Source of the DNA: Mucilaginibacter galii
Lineage (GTDB): Bacteria; Bacteroidota; Bacteroidia; Sphingobacteriales; Sphingobacteriaceae
DNA length: 64,000 nucleotides
NCBI RefSeq assembly: GCF_014635825.1
Contig: NZ_BMDO01000001.1
Span: 806,001-870,000, forward strand
Reading direction: 5' to 3'
How positions within the stretch are numbered: the first letter of the stretch is position 1; each line of letters opens with the position of its first letter. Of the stretch, positions 35,194-44,398 are shown piece after piece. The notes beneath the pieces are model-generated. The model saw only the letters and a list, made by a program, of their open reading frames with translations, was not told the DNA's origin and did no database searches. Position numbers and translations under genes: made by a program.

Positions 35194-38100
35194 TTAATGT
35201 GTAATGATCACCTTGGTGCTGTAAACCTTTTGCCCTATTACGGCCCGGAGTATGTAGGTGCCGGTAAACTGATCAGACACGCCGAAGGAGGTACTGTAAT
35301 TTCCTTTCCTCACGGCATTGGTTTTGGTGTACACGGTTTTACCTATGGTGTTAATGAGCGATAGCGTAAGATCACCATCCTGCGGTGCAACAAGCGTAAC
35401 ATTCAGCTCGGTATTGGCCGGTACCGGGAATACCGACATCTTAATATCGCTTGGGGTATTCACCACGGCATTTTCCTTAATGTAAGTGTATACGGCCGAT
35501 ATAGAGGTACACCCTGATATAATGGTGTTTCTTAACTGGTAATTACCGCTTATTTGCGGCACATAGGTTTGCCCGGTAGCCCCGGCAATAATTTCATCGT
35601 TAAGATACCATTGGTTACCGGTGGGTATATTAGATTGCAAAGTGGTGCCGTTTTGCGTAATTACCGGGCTTAGCACGGTGGCAGGCTGACGTATTACCGA
35701 AGCGCAACCACTGCTGACTACACGCATATTGTAAAAGAAGTAATAGAAACCACGGTACGCTGTAGTGTCTGACGGGTTACTGGCCAGCGTGGCACTATTA
35801 CCGGTAATCTTAAACACATCGTTGCCAAAAGGATAACCCGTTACGCCGCCGTTGCTGCGGTAAAGGGTGGCACCGTTGGCATAGGCGGTACTGATGGTGT
35901 AATTGCCTGCACGGGGCAAAACCAGGTTTAAGTTATAAACGCTTCCTGCATCGGTAGGGTCGTCGTTCTGCGTTCCGGTAGCGGCAGGGCTGCGGGTGGC
36001 GGTTACGTTAAGGGTGGTTACAGTCACTTCTTCACCGTTCGAATCGGTCACCGTAAATCTAACCCGCCCGGGGTTACCCACATACAACCGCGCGCTTTGT
36101 ATAATAACAGGCGCCTTGGTGTTCACCCTCACTGCCTGGCTATACTGCCCATAACTACCCGAGCTAAAATTACTCTTAGCTGCCGGACCAATATTGGCGC
36201 TAAAGTCGTTCAACCCGGCATAAAAAGTGTTGTTTACCGGCTTTACCTGGGTAAACGTATTTTTACCTGTGGCTATAGGCACCCCGCCGGTTGGGGTGGT
36301 GTACCAAAATAGCTGTCCCTCACCTTCACCGGCCAGTGCATACTGCTTGGTGTCGTCGCAATAACTTGCCGTTACATTGGTAGCTACCGGTATAGAGCCA
36401 ATAACTACCGAGGAAGTAACCTGGTTGTTAGCCGTAACAGGATCGTTAGTTAAATTGGTGGTTGCGGTAAGCGTGTAAGTAACCCCGGCAACAGAAGTAA
36501 AAGTGCCGTTAAGAATAAAATCATCTTCAGCCTGCTCGGTTAACGTACCGGTATACGTTTCGGTAAGGGTGGTAGCCGCGCCGCCGTTAGAGGGTGTAAT
36601 AGTTACCGTTACCGGGATGTTGCTGATAGAGGCCGACCCAAAGTTCTTGAGCCTTACGCTAATGTTTGATACCCCGGCGCAGTTACCGTTAGCCACATTG
36701 TTGGTTACGGCAATGGCCCCTACATCGCGCGATGCTTTGGTGAACTGTACGCGGTAATCCTGCGTTTCTCCCTTGGCATACGTGCCGCAAGGGGTTACAG
36801 CGGCAGCCGAATTGGTTTCTACAAGTACCACCCTCATTAGGCTATAATTACCCGGGATAACCGAGGCGGGAATATTGATATTCCCTGTAAAAGTCCCGGT
36901 AGCGGCAATAACACCAGTTGTAGTAGCAAGCTCGGTAACAGGGTCGAACGTACCATCGCCGTTATAATCAATAAATACCTTGGCCATTTTGTTAAAGTTG
37001 GCGCCGCAGGTACCAAGAGTTAGGCTAATGGGCTGCGTGTTGCCCTGCTCTAACTGGGCAACAAGGTTGGTATAATCGCTGTAGGTAGTACAGCCAGCTG
37101 CAGGTGTGTTGTTGATGTTAGACAGCGTTACATTGTTAATACGGGAATCGGCGCTGGATGCGGGTGCCGATGTACAATAAGCAGCACCACCTACCCCTGT
37201 TGCAATAAGTGAATATGGTTGTGTACCGCCCGTCAAAGTACCCTTATGGGTGATCCTGATAGTGTAAGTGTGGCCGGGAATAGCGTTATCGAGGTACACC
37301 TGCTCTACGTTATCGCGTATATTATCGCCGCGGGTAGCGGCAGCATCGGGGGCATTAAAGTTCAATACCCAGGGGCTGTAAGTGGTTGTTCCGTCTATGA
37401 TGCGGATATCGAGGTCGTTAATCAATTTGGGTGCACGGTCGTTAAGGGTGCCGGCGGCAGCTACGGTGGCTTGCGGGTCAGTCCAGGCTATGGTGGCTAC
37501 CAAAGTACCGTTGCCTGATGCCACCACATTGATGTTCTGGGTTTGCCCCTGCGCCAGTGTACTTTCATTAAGGAGGCTTTTACCGCCTTTATCAGTAATG
37601 GCCTGCGCGGCTTTCTGCACATCCAGCACACCCCATCCAAAAGTATAATCGGGCCCTACGTTACCGGCATCAAAAGCGGTTTGGCATACCAGGCCTTTCA
37701 GCGTGGCCGACCGCATAAAGGCGCCGCTGTTCTTTTGCGCATAGTATTCCTGCAAAAGGTATAACGAGCCGGTTACGTTAGGCGTAGCCATAGAAGTGCC
37801 CGAAAGGGTTAAGTATGAGGTAGTGCTACTGCTGCCGGTAGATAATACGGCATCACCATCGCCGCAAATATCGGGCTTAATACGTCCATCATCGGTAGGG
37901 CCAAGCGAACTAAAATAGCTTGCCACCACGCCGCTGCGGGTTATTGGGCCGTAAGGCAACTGGTTTACCGAGCCTACCGTGAGTACGTTTTTAGCATTAC
38001 TAAAACCGGGAATAACATCAAAACCGTTATTGCTGCTAATACTTGCATCGCGTATTTTGCTTACCAGTTTGCCGTTGGCATCGTACCCAAAGTATTCCGA

Positions 38101-38937
38101 ACCTACGGCAGGGCCAGAGTAGCCACGCGCATTGCCCGATGCTGACACAATAAGGTAGTAAGGTGCATTCACCGCGGCCTGGTCTACCACTCTCGAATCG
38201 CTGTCATAATAGCCAAACTTATAATCCTCGGTAGCGCCGGAGTTTCCGTACCACTCCCAGCGGTTAAGGTCCGAATCGTAATTCCAACCGGCCACTACCC
38301 CATAAGAGTGGTTAGAAAGCAGCAAGTTCGAGGCTGCCGATGCAATTTCGGCCACGTCGTTATCAAAATCGTAAGACTGCAGCGTACGGGCGTTGAAGGC
38401 CATTCCTTTTGCCGGGGCATAAAGGCCTTTGGCTATCATGGTACCCGCCACGTGCGTGCTGTGCTCATCTATGGCAGCGGCATCGTGCAGGGTAATGGTT
38501 TTACCGGTAAACTCCTGGTGCGTGGTTAACACGGAGCCACCATCCCATATGGCCAGCTTACCATCGAGGTTAGCGCCCGAGCCCGACAAGTTTAAGCCCA
38601 GTGCACCGCCGGGCTGCACGGTATTGGTACGCGTAGTAGCCGCTGCGGTAGTATTGTTATAGCTTTTATAGTAAATAGGATAGCCCAGCGATGAGATGCG
38701 CTGCAAGGAGATCACTGTTCCGTTTTTATACTTTTTACGGGTTACCCAATTGTTTTGCGGCGCCAGCGCCAAAGCCTTTTTCAGGTTGGCGTTATACGTA
38801 TTTTCGAGCGATGCAGATAGCTGGTCGAGCTGGGCCTTTTTCTCAGCAGTAACCAGTGGCTTTTGCGCCACAGCGTTCATTGCAAAAAAAACAGGGAGAA
38901 GAGCGGCAACCGTAAATTTGTATAAACTTTTAACCAT
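35194..38937 (-). CDS. Subtilisin-like S8 peptidase with GEVED-type domain and type IX secretion sorting tail
   Basis: The 1247-residue protein begins at MVKSLYKFTVAALLPVFFAM, a Sec signal; the frame opens 11 codons earlier. The S8 triad is Asp132 (AIWDGG), His162 (EHSTHVAGT) and Ser382 (SGTSMATPN), counted from this start. A GEVED-like repeat follows (VFIDYNGDGTFDP, then YAKGETQDYRV), and CARDB-like beta domains continue to the C-terminus. The last 80 residues (MSVFPVPANTELNVTLVAPQ through TGTYILRAVIGQKV, ending STKVIITH) form a type A type IX sorting signal. The protein is therefore expected to cross the outer membrane by type IX secretion and be released or attached at the surface. The substrate is unknown. 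Confidence 0.95.
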   Translation of the reverse strand: MVKSLYKFTVAALLPVFFAMNAVAQKPLVTAEKKAQLDQLSASLENTYNANLKKALALAPQNNWVTRKKYKNGTVISLQRISSLGYPIYYKSYNNTTAAATTRTNTVQPGGALGLNLSGSGANLDGKLAIWDGGSVLTTHQEFTGKTITLHDAAAIDEHSTHVAGTMIAKGLYAPAKGMAFNARTLQSYDFDNDVAEIASAASNLLLSNHSYGVVAGWNYDSDLNRWEWYGNSGATEDYKFGYYDSDSRVVDQAAVNAPYYLIVSASGNARGYSGPAVGSEYFGYDANGKLVSKIRDASISSNNGFDVIPGFSNAKNVLTVGSVNQLPYGPITRSGVVASYFSSLGPTDDGRIKPDICGDGDAVLSTGSSSTTSYLTLSGTSMATPNVTGSLYLLQEYYAQKNSGAFMRSATLKGLVCQTAFDAGNVGPDYTFGWGVLDVQKAAQAITDKGGKSLLNESTLAQGQTQNINVVASGNGTLVATIAWTDPQATVAAAGTLNDRAPKLINDLDIRIIDGTTTYSPWVLNFNAPDAAATRGDNIRDNVEQVYLDNAIPGHTYTIRITHKGTLTGGTQPYSLIATGVGGAAYCTSAPASSADSRINNVTLSNINNTPAAGCTTYSDYTNLVAQLEQGNTQPISLTLGTCGANFNKMAKVFIDYNGDGTFDPVTELATTTGVIAATGTFTGNINIPASVIPGNYSLMRVVLVETNSAAAVTPCGTYAKGETQDYRVQFTKASRDVGAIAVTNNVANGNCAGVSNISVRLKNFGSASISNIPVTVTITPSNGGAATTLTETYTGTLTEQAEDDFILNGTFTSVAGVTYTLTATTNLTNDPVTANNQVTSSVVIGSIPVATNVTASYCDDTKQYALAGEGEGQLFWYTTPTGGVPIATGKNTFTQVKPVNNTFYAGLNDFSANIGPAAKSNFSSGSYGQYSQAVRVNTKAPVIIQSARLYVGNPGRVRFTVTDSNGEEVTVTTLNVTATRSPAATGTQNDDPTDAGSVYNLNLVLPRAGNYTISTAYANGATLYRSNGGVTGYPFGNDVFKITGNSATLASNPSDTTAYRGFYYFFYNMRVVSSGCASVIRQPATVLSPVITQNGTTLQSNIPTGNQWYLNDEIIAGATGQTYVPQISGNYQLRNTIISGCTSISAVYTYIKENAVVNTPSDIKMSVFPVPANTELNVTLVAPQDGDLTLSLINTIGKTVYTKTNAVRKGNYSTSFGVSDQFTGTYILRAVIGQKVYSTKVIITH

Positions 38938-39046
38938 ATAATAATAGAAGTGCTGTAACACACTCAGCAAATATTGCGTAATTTAACGATTATATGATAA
39001 CATTTGCAGCTATCATTTTTACACTATTACGTTATACTCTATTATT

Positions 39047-39523
39047 ATGTTAAATCTTAATATTTTGCTCAAGCCGGTCAATCTTATAGTTGTTGCCGTG
39101 GCTGGCCTTATGTTTTCATGCACCATGCGTATGCCCCCACAAACCACTATAGAACAAGGCATTGAAGGCCACATTTACAAAGTGAGCGGCAACCAAATGC
39201 CTATGAAAGGTACTCAAAGGTCGAAGCCCAAAGCACTCATATGCGAGGTTTACATTTACAAACCTACCACCGTAAAGCAGGCACAGGGCCAGGGCACGCT
39301 TTACAGCCAAATCAACACACCATTAGTAGCCAAAGTAAAAACCGATAGTGCAGGCCATTACCAGGTTAAACTGCCGGTTGGCAATTATTCAGTTTTTGTG
39401 AAAGAAGGCAACCAGTATTTTGCCTCAGAAAGTGACGGCACCGGCAACCTGAACCCGGCCGAAGTATTTGCCGGGAAAGTAACTACCCGCAACATTACGG
39501 TAAACCATGACGCAGCTTATTAA
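39047..39523 (+). CDS. Lipoprotein with a carboxypeptidase-regulatory-like beta domain
   Basis: The precursor carries a long hydrophobic N-terminus ending GLMFSC, a lipobox whose Cys25 should be lipidated. The mature part of about 130 residues is one beta-sandwich (GIEGHIYKVSGNQMP, ICEVYIYKPTT, VKTDSAGHYQVKLPVGNYSV), the layout of carboxypeptidase regulatory-like domains. The closing segment VTTRNITVNHDAAY completes it. Such lipoproteins are common in Bacteroidota with no fixed role. It is divergent from the subtilase gene, whose start codon is 110 nt away, so the two may share regulation. Confidence 0.8.
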   Translation: MLNLNILLKPVNLIVVAVAGLMFSCTMRMPPQTTIEQGIEGHIYKVSGNQMPMKGTQRSKPKALICEVYIYKPTTVKQAQGQGTLYSQINTPLVAKVKTDSAGHYQVKLPVGNYSVFVKEGNQYFASESDGTGNLNPAEVFAGKVTTRNITVNHDAAY

Positions 39524-39563
39524 AGCAGCAGCATCACGTTGAAAAGTCGGGGCATTTTACCTG

Positions 39564-40136
39564 TTAAATCTTGATCACATTGGCTGGCGACGGGTTCTTT
39601 TTCAAGTTACCGGCCACTCGTTTGATGAACATAAAGTTGGCCGCACCGCCAACCACTGCTCCTACTACTGGCACCAGGCGTTCGGCGGTTTTAGAGCCGA
39701 TGTTGATCATTAGTTTTTCTACCACTTCCTCCATAATATTCTTGCTCATGGCTATACCGGCGTCCACCTTAAGCGAACTGGCCACGATCTTGAAAAACTC
39801 GCTGAAACTGAGCTTGTATTTACCGGTGTTGTGGTAAGATACCGCCATGGTTACCCTGAATTGCTGGGTAATCAGGTTAATCATATCCAGCGGTACGCCA
39901 ATAAGCATGGTTGAAATACCGCCAATGCCTGTTATAGCGCCCGATCCGGCGGCCAGCAATGCACACTGGGTAATGAACTTGTCTATACCCATAGTATCCA
40001 CCCCTTTTTTGATACCCATCTGATCTATCTGGTTAAAGATCTTCTGAAAACCGCCTTTAGAAAGCTGGGTTAAGCCAGCCTTTAAATTGTCTTTGGCTTT
40101 GTTGAGGTTTATTTTAGGAAAGCTGATGGCACGCAT
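39564..40136 (-). CDS. EcsC-family protein
   Basis: The 190-residue protein resembles the EcsC family, named after the third gene of the Bacillus ABC-transporter locus, whose molecular role is unclear. It has two amphipathic or hydrophobic stretches: AAGSGAITGIGGISTMLIGV (about 68-87) and LVPVVGAVVGGAANFMFIKR near the end, the latter rich in Gly and Ala as in the family. There is no signal peptide or cysteine pattern. No ecsA or ecsB gene is present here. It stands alone, and its 3' end converges with the lipoprotein gene. Confidence 0.82.
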   Translation of the reverse strand: MRAISFPKINLNKAKDNLKAGLTQLSKGGFQKIFNQIDQMGIKKGVDTMGIDKFITQCALLAAGSGAITGIGGISTMLIGVPLDMINLITQQFRVTMAVSYHNTGKYKLSFSEFFKIVASSLKVDAGIAMSKNIMEEVVEKLMINIGSKTAERLVPVVGAVVGGAANFMFIKRVAGNLKKNPSPANVIKI

Positions 40137-40261
40137 GGTATGTATTTATTTTTAATGATTGTGCTATTTTCATGCCATATATTTACAGGCATTGAGTTTA
40201 TTAAAACAAGTGTGCTTGTAAAATGATTTATTCACACAATAACATCGTTGCCCGCAGGGTT

Positions 40262-40269
40262 TATATTTG
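40262..40269 (+). promoter_or_regulatory. Possible -7 box for the gluconokinase-type gene
   Basis: TATATTTG matches the Bacteroidota -7 consensus TAnnTTTG 17 nt before the chosen ATG. A convincing TTTG -33 box at 19-21 nt upstream is not evident, so support is partial. Confidence 0.35.
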
Positions 40270-40286
40270 AGCCGAAGTTTACAATC

Positions 40287-41786
40287 ATGCAAGAAGAATA
40301 CATTTTAGGGATAGATATTGGTACCGGAAGCACTAAAGGAGTGGGCTTGAGTTTAAAAGGTACCGTACTTGCTTCGGCACAGCACCACTACCTCATTAAC
40401 GAACCGCAACCCGGCTACAGCGAACAAGACCCCGAAGCCATATGGCAGGCCTTTGTAGACTGCGTAAAAGATGTAACCGCCGAGATTAAACGCCCGCCTG
40501 CGGCCGTAAGTTTCAGCAGTGCTATGCACAGCCTTATTGCGGTTGATGATAAAGGTACTGCCCTGCACCCCATGATTACCTGGGCCGATACAAGGAGCGA
40601 AAAACTGGCCACCCAATTACGTGCCTCCCCCCAGGGCGAAGCTATTTACAGGCAAACCGGCACCCCTATTCATCCCATGACGCCTTTGTGCAAACTGCTT
40701 TGGATGAAAGAGCATGATGCCGGTCTGTTTCATAAAGCAGCGAAATTCATCTCCATTAAAGAGTACCTGTGGTATAAACTGTTTAATGCTTTTGAAGTTG
40801 ATTATTCTTTAGCTTCGGCAACAGGTCTTTTTGATATTGTAAAGCTACAATGGAGCGATGAAGCCTGCCAACTGGCGGGCATAACCACCGATAAACTTTC
40901 TAAACCGGTAGACACCAACTACACACAAAAAGCCTTAATACCTGATGCTGAGAAATTATTGGGTATCCCCGGCAATACGCCTTTTGTAATTGGTGCCAGC
41001 GATGGTTGCTGTGCTAACCTGGGCAGCCACGTAACCGGCGCAGGAACCGCAGCACTCACCATTGGCACCAGCGGTGCTGTACGCATTACCGGCGCTCAAC
41101 CTGTTTACAACTACCCCGCCATGATATTTAATTACCTGCTTAACCATAACACCTACGTAAGCGGCGGTGCAGTAAACAACGGTGGCATAGCTTTAGATTG
41201 GCTGCTCAAAAAGTTCCTGAACATTAGCAAACCTACCGACGAAGATTATAAGGACTTGTTTAAAGCCATAAACACCGTACCTGCCGGGAGTGAAGGTTTA
41301 TTGTTTCTTCCCTATCTTTACGGCGAACGTGCCCCTATTTGGGATGCCAACAGCAGCGGTGCCTACCTCAACATACAACCGCAGCACAGCCAGCAGCACT
41401 TTTTACGGGCGGGGTTAGAAGGCATATGCTTTGCCCTTGCCGATGTGGTGAATACCCTTGAGCAGGCATCAACCCCCATTAAGCAAATCAGCATCAGCGG
41501 AGGGTTTATTAGTTCGGCAACGTGGGTGCAAATTTTGGCCAATATTACCGGTAAAAAGCTGGTGGTGCAGCAAACGGAAGATGCTTCGGCCATGGGTGCT
41601 GTTTACATAGCCATGCAGGAATTGTTTCCCGACACACAGTTGCCTCACCTGCCCGATGCCCAGGTTATTGAACCTGATGCCGAAAGTCATAAAGTTTATG
41701 CAAAGATGTTCCCGTTGTTTAAGAAAGTGTATGAGGATTTGAAGGGAAGCATGCAGGTATTGAATGGGTTAACGGAGCAGGGATAG
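40287..41786 (+). CDS. gntK: FGGY-family carbohydrate kinase, gluconokinase type
   Basis: This kinase phosphorylates a sugar or sugar acid with ATP. The start giving MQEEYILGIDIGTGSTKGVG places the first phosphate-binding motif (DIGTGSTK, 10-17) near the N-terminus; the frame opens 13 codons earlier. FSSAMHSLIAVDDKG (about 85-99) and ITWADTRSE match gluconokinases of the XylB/GntK branch. Further motifs are IGASDGCCANLGSHV, TIGTSGAVR and ISGGFISSATWVQILANITG, the ATP site. Gluconate is the favoured substrate because of the MHS/WADTR segments, but xylulose cannot be fully ruled out. No gluconate transporter or Entner-Doudoroff gene is adjacent. Confidence 0.85.
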   Translation: MQEEYILGIDIGTGSTKGVGLSLKGTVLASAQHHYLINEPQPGYSEQDPEAIWQAFVDCVKDVTAEIKRPPAAVSFSSAMHSLIAVDDKGTALHPMITWADTRSEKLATQLRASPQGEAIYRQTGTPIHPMTPLCKLLWMKEHDAGLFHKAAKFISIKEYLWYKLFNAFEVDYSLASATGLFDIVKLQWSDEACQLAGITTDKLSKPVDTNYTQKALIPDAEKLLGIPGNTPFVIGASDGCCANLGSHVTGAGTAALTIGTSGAVRITGAQPVYNYPAMIFNYLLNHNTYVSGGAVNNGGIALDWLLKKFLNISKPTDEDYKDLFKAINTVPAGSEGLLFLPYLYGERAPIWDANSSGAYLNIQPQHSQQHFLRAGLEGICFALADVVNTLEQASTPIKQISISGGFISSATWVQILANITGKKLVVQQTEDASAMGAVYIAMQELFPDTQLPHLPDAQVIEPDAESHKVYAKMFPLFKKVYEDLKGSMQVLNGLTEQG

Positions 41787-41956
41787 TAGTTTATTGCTGC
41801 TGCAATCTTTAAATTTGTGGTGAGAATACAGCAAGTTTTCAACTTGATTGTAAACTGATAGCTTACGACATGGCACCCATAAGTTAAAAATTTGCCGTAA
41901 CAAAGAGCGTTAAAACTAAGGTTACTATAATAATAGCAATAACATATCTTTATCAA

Positions 41957-42595
41957 ATGAGCCTCATAATGCAACTGCACAGCTTTCTTGATAATGTATT
42001 TAAAAGCTTAAAGCTTACACAACCACTTTTCTTTAAAGGGTTTCCAGCACTCAGGTTTGACTTGCAAGATGAAATGCTTGATACATCTGATGATGCTTAC
42101 TTTACAGAGGTAGTTAGGAGGATGAACAAGATACATGAAATAACAACAAGCAAAAATGATGAAGTACTAATTATGCTACAACGTTATACTTATAAACGAA
42201 GAAAAATTAGAAAGTATAGCTATCTGTTCAAGCTTTTTAATGAAGCAACGGCTACCTACCAGTTTAAACGTTCAAAAGCACCAATTTATAAGGCGAACGG
42301 TGATACAGTTGCTGACAGGTCTTGTCTGGTTATAATAAAAGATAAAGCTTGTAATATTAATTTCAAAGGAATATTTGTTGGAATTTCACATGCTGACTTT
42401 GGTAGAACACCAATTATTAGGGGTGAATTATATATTGTCAACCTCACTAAAGCAACAATAACTTTGATGTATGATGACAGAGGATGCGATCTCGTGTCTA
42501 ATAATATTCAACTTTTGAAGGATTATTATGTAGAATTAAATGATTTGGTTTTGGAAGCAAATCGTTCGGACATTATTGAGCGTTTAAACATATAG
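41957..42595 (+). CDS. DUF3885-like protein of unknown function
   Basis: The 212-residue protein is AT-rich compared with its neighbours, which suggests recent acquisition. LRFDLQDEMLDTSDDAYFTE is followed by VVRRMNKIHEITTSKNDEVL and a basic helix (YTYKRRKIRKYSYLFKLF). The distal part has IFVGISHADFGRTPIIRGEL and TLMYDDRGCDLVSNN, which together resemble the DUF3885 pattern as I remember it, with MYDDRG as the strongest cue. No signal or membrane segment is present. DUF3885 proteins occur singly or near polymorphic-toxin genes, but no toxin is visible here. An inverted-repeat element lies just downstream. Confidence 0.7.
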   Translation: MSLIMQLHSFLDNVFKSLKLTQPLFFKGFPALRFDLQDEMLDTSDDAYFTEVVRRMNKIHEITTSKNDEVLIMLQRYTYKRRKIRKYSYLFKLFNEATATYQFKRSKAPIYKANGDTVADRSCLVIIKDKACNINFKGIFVGISHADFGRTPIIRGELYIVNLTKATITLMYDDRGCDLVSNNIQLLKDYYVELNDLVLEANRSDIIERLNI

Positions 42596-42607
42596 ACCGC
42601 CATATGC

Positions 42608-42696
42608 GCGCACGCCTGTGGCGTGAGAATATAAGCCCTTATAAAACAGCTTTAACAACAGCAATATGTCATTCGGCACAAGCCACAGGCGTGCGC
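42608..42696. repeat. Inverted repeat GCGCACGCCTGTGGC
   Basis: GCGCACGCCTGTGGC (42608-42622) and GCCACAGGCGTGCGC (42682-42696) are perfect 15-bp inverse copies around a 59-nt spacer. GCCACAGGCGTGCGCCAGCA occurs at the right end of the insertion at 10735-10890, so the two share a family. Confidence 0.75.
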
Positions 42697-42722
42697 TAAC
42701 ATACCCATTCAGTTAACTAACG

Positions 42723-43208
42723 CTAATCATTTTCTTCCTGCCCTACACATACCCCCAGCGTTTCATGAAAACGAATAATTTTACTCAGCACCTCCAGCGT
42801 GGTATTAAAATCAGTTTCGCCAACTAATTGCTTGTACTGTTCTACCAGCTTAATCATTTCGCGGTTGGCGTCCTGCACGTAATTCTTGCCTTCTTCGGTT
42901 AGGTTAATGCGGTAGCTGCGCTTATCCTGCTTTATGGGTGCCGAGGTAATCATGCCCATCTGTTCCAGTTCTTTTACCGTTCGGCTCATGGCCTGCTTGG
43001 CTATCAACGCTTTTTTGGAAATTTCGGTATTGGTATTGCCTTCGGGGCTGATATTAAAAATCAAGGGCATGTAAGAAAGCTTCAGATGTCCGTTATACGG
43101 CCTGATAGTTTGGTGCGACCATACATCCAAATGCTTTTTGGCAATATAGATCAGCCTTCCCCAGTTCTTCTCATCGTCGTATTGCAAGCTCTCAATCTTA
43201 TCTACCAT
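42723..43208 (-). CDS. MarR-family transcriptional regulator, divergent from the NmrA-family gene
   Basis: The 161-residue protein has the MarR winged helix: NTEISKKALIAKQAMSRTVK contains the recognition helix and LEQMGMITSAPIKQDKRSYR the wing, with the D-K-R-S-Y-R stretch at its tip. A flanking helix pair (ENDYNTTL-like region) makes the dimer surface. It is transcribed away from the NmrA-family gene, and the shared spacer holds three operator-like palindromes with a 21-bp period. MarR members commonly repress their own and the divergent gene and release on binding a phenolic or oxidant ligand. That model fits the layout but is inferred. Confidence 0.9.
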   Translation of the reverse strand: MVDKIESLQYDDEKNWGRLIYIAKKHLDVWSHQTIRPYNGHLKLSYMPLIFNISPEGNTNTEISKKALIAKQAMSRTVKELEQMGMITSAPIKQDKRSYRINLTEEGKNYVQDANREMIKLVEQYKQLVGETDFNTTLEVLSKIIRFHETLGVCVGQEEND

Positions 43209-43229
43209 AGGTTACTTTACAAAACTTTT

Positions 43230-43291
43230 AATTAGTAAACAATGCTTACCAATTAGTAAACAATGTTTACCAATTAATAAACATTGTTTAC
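43230..43291. promoter_or_regulatory. Triple operator array, GTAAACAATGTTTAC palindromes on a 21-bp period
   Basis: Three copies of AATTAGTAAACAATG(C/T)TTACC start at 43230, 43251 and 43272, exactly 21 bp apart. Each contains a palindrome: GTAAACAATGCTTAC (43235-43249), GTAAACAATGTTTAC (43256-43270) and ATAAACATTGTTTAC (43277-43291). The array fills the spacer between marR and the divergent oxidoreductase. TTTA (43266-43269), a 19-bp gap and TACTTTTA (43289-43296) could serve as -33 and -7 boxes for the oxidoreductase, so copies 2 and 3 would cover its promoter. Confidence 0.8.
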
Positions 43292-43361
43292 TTTTACAAA
43301 AGTAGGCAAGAGTGATAAAAACTCATTCAACTTTCTTAAAAAAACACACAACAAAATACTT

Positions 43362-44264
43362 ATGAAAACAACAATTTTAGTAGCCGGAGCTACAGGCAAT
43401 TTGGGTGGGCGCATTGTGAAAGCGTTATTAGAACAGGGAGCCAACGTTCGTGCACTCGTTCGCCATAATTCTGATGAAAGTAAAGTGGAACACCTAAAGC
43501 AGAGCCGTGTAGATGTGGTTACAGCCGATATGAACAACCTGGAAGAACTTACTAAAGCTTGTGAAGGTGTAGCCTGCGTAGTATCGGTACTACAGGGATT
43601 GCACGATGTAATTGTAGACACGCAGACCTTATTGCTTAATGCCGCTGTGGCTGCCGGGGTACCACGCTTTATCCCCTCCGATTTCTCTACAGATTTTACC
43701 CAGATTGCACCCGGCGAAAACCGCAACTTTGATCTGCGCCGGGAGTTTAAAGAGCGGCTGGACCAAGCTCTTATTGCCGCTACCTCTATCATGAACGGTG
43801 CCTTTGCCGAGATTTTGGCTTATGGCACGCCCCTGCTTAACCTAAAAGATAAAACCGCAGGCTATTGGGAAAACCCCGATTTGAAAATGGATTTTACTAC
43901 CATGGATGATACCGCCGCCTTTACTGCCGCAGCCGCGTTAGATGCTTCTACCCCGCGCATTTTGCACATTGCCAGCTTCCAGTTAAGCGCTAATGGCATT
44001 GCCGAAACGGCTACCGAAGTACTGCAACAACCTTTTAAACTGGCACCTATGGGTACCCTGGCAGATTTAAGCGCACATAACCAGCGCGAACGTGCCGCCC
44101 ACCCCGAAGGCGAGCAGGAAGTGTTTCCACGCTGGCAACAAAGTCAGTACATTCAAAGCATGTTTAGCGTGCAGATAGATACGTTAGATAACGACCGCTA
44201 CCCTGATTTAACATGGACCAGCGCGCTGGAGATGATTAAACAATTGGGACAAAGGGGAAGATAA
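43362..44264 (+). CDS. NmrA-like NAD(P)-binding oxidoreductase
   Basis: The start giving MKTTILVAGATGNLGGRIVK places GAGxTGxxG-type AGATGNLGG within ten residues of the N-terminus; the frame opens 26 codons earlier within the operator region. VRALVRHNS follows as the phosphate/ribose region, with ADMNN as the adenine-facing Asp. Later segments (LNAAVAAGVPRFIPSDFSTD, DLRREFKERLDQALIAATSI) match the aromatic-alcohol-reductase/NmrA group of about 300 residues. Its redox substrate is unknown. It is divergent from marR, which probably controls it, and stands alone as a transcription unit with the palindromic pair at 44281 as its probable end. Confidence 0.88.
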   Translation: MKTTILVAGATGNLGGRIVKALLEQGANVRALVRHNSDESKVEHLKQSRVDVVTADMNNLEELTKACEGVACVVSVLQGLHDVIVDTQTLLLNAAVAAGVPRFIPSDFSTDFTQIAPGENRNFDLRREFKERLDQALIAATSIMNGAFAEILAYGTPLLNLKDKTAGYWENPDLKMDFTTMDDTAAFTAAAALDASTPRILHIASFQLSANGIAETATEVLQQPFKLAPMGTLADLSAHNQRERAAHPEGEQEVFPRWQQSQYIQSMFSVQIDTLDNDRYPDLTWTSALEMIKQLGQRGR

Positions 44265-44280
44265 GCATGTAATAACCTAT

Positions 44281-44370
44281 ACGTCATTGCGAGGTACGAA
44301 GCAATCGCTGTACGGCAGGTAATCGCCTCATTAGTCTACGCAGGGATTGCTTCGTACCTCGCAATGACGT
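44281..44370. repeat. Perfect 26-bp inverted repeat, GTCATTGCGAGGTACGAAGC family
   Basis: ACGTCATTGCGAGGTACGAA plus GCAATC (44281-44306) is mirrored exactly by GATTGCTTCGTACCTCGCAA plus TGACGT (44345-44370), with a 38-nt spacer. A shorter version lies at 2780-2807. The repeat ends the oxidoreductase unit and could stop transcription in both directions. Confidence 0.85.
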
Positions 44371-44398
44371 GTTTTTGTTGCTTGACTTAAATCCCCAA

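Noticed and set aside
43284-44264. Earlier start for the NmrA-family gene at 43284
   Set aside because: The extra 26 codons run through the operator-like palindromes and the possible promoter, and the Rossmann motif follows the ATG at 43362 directly.
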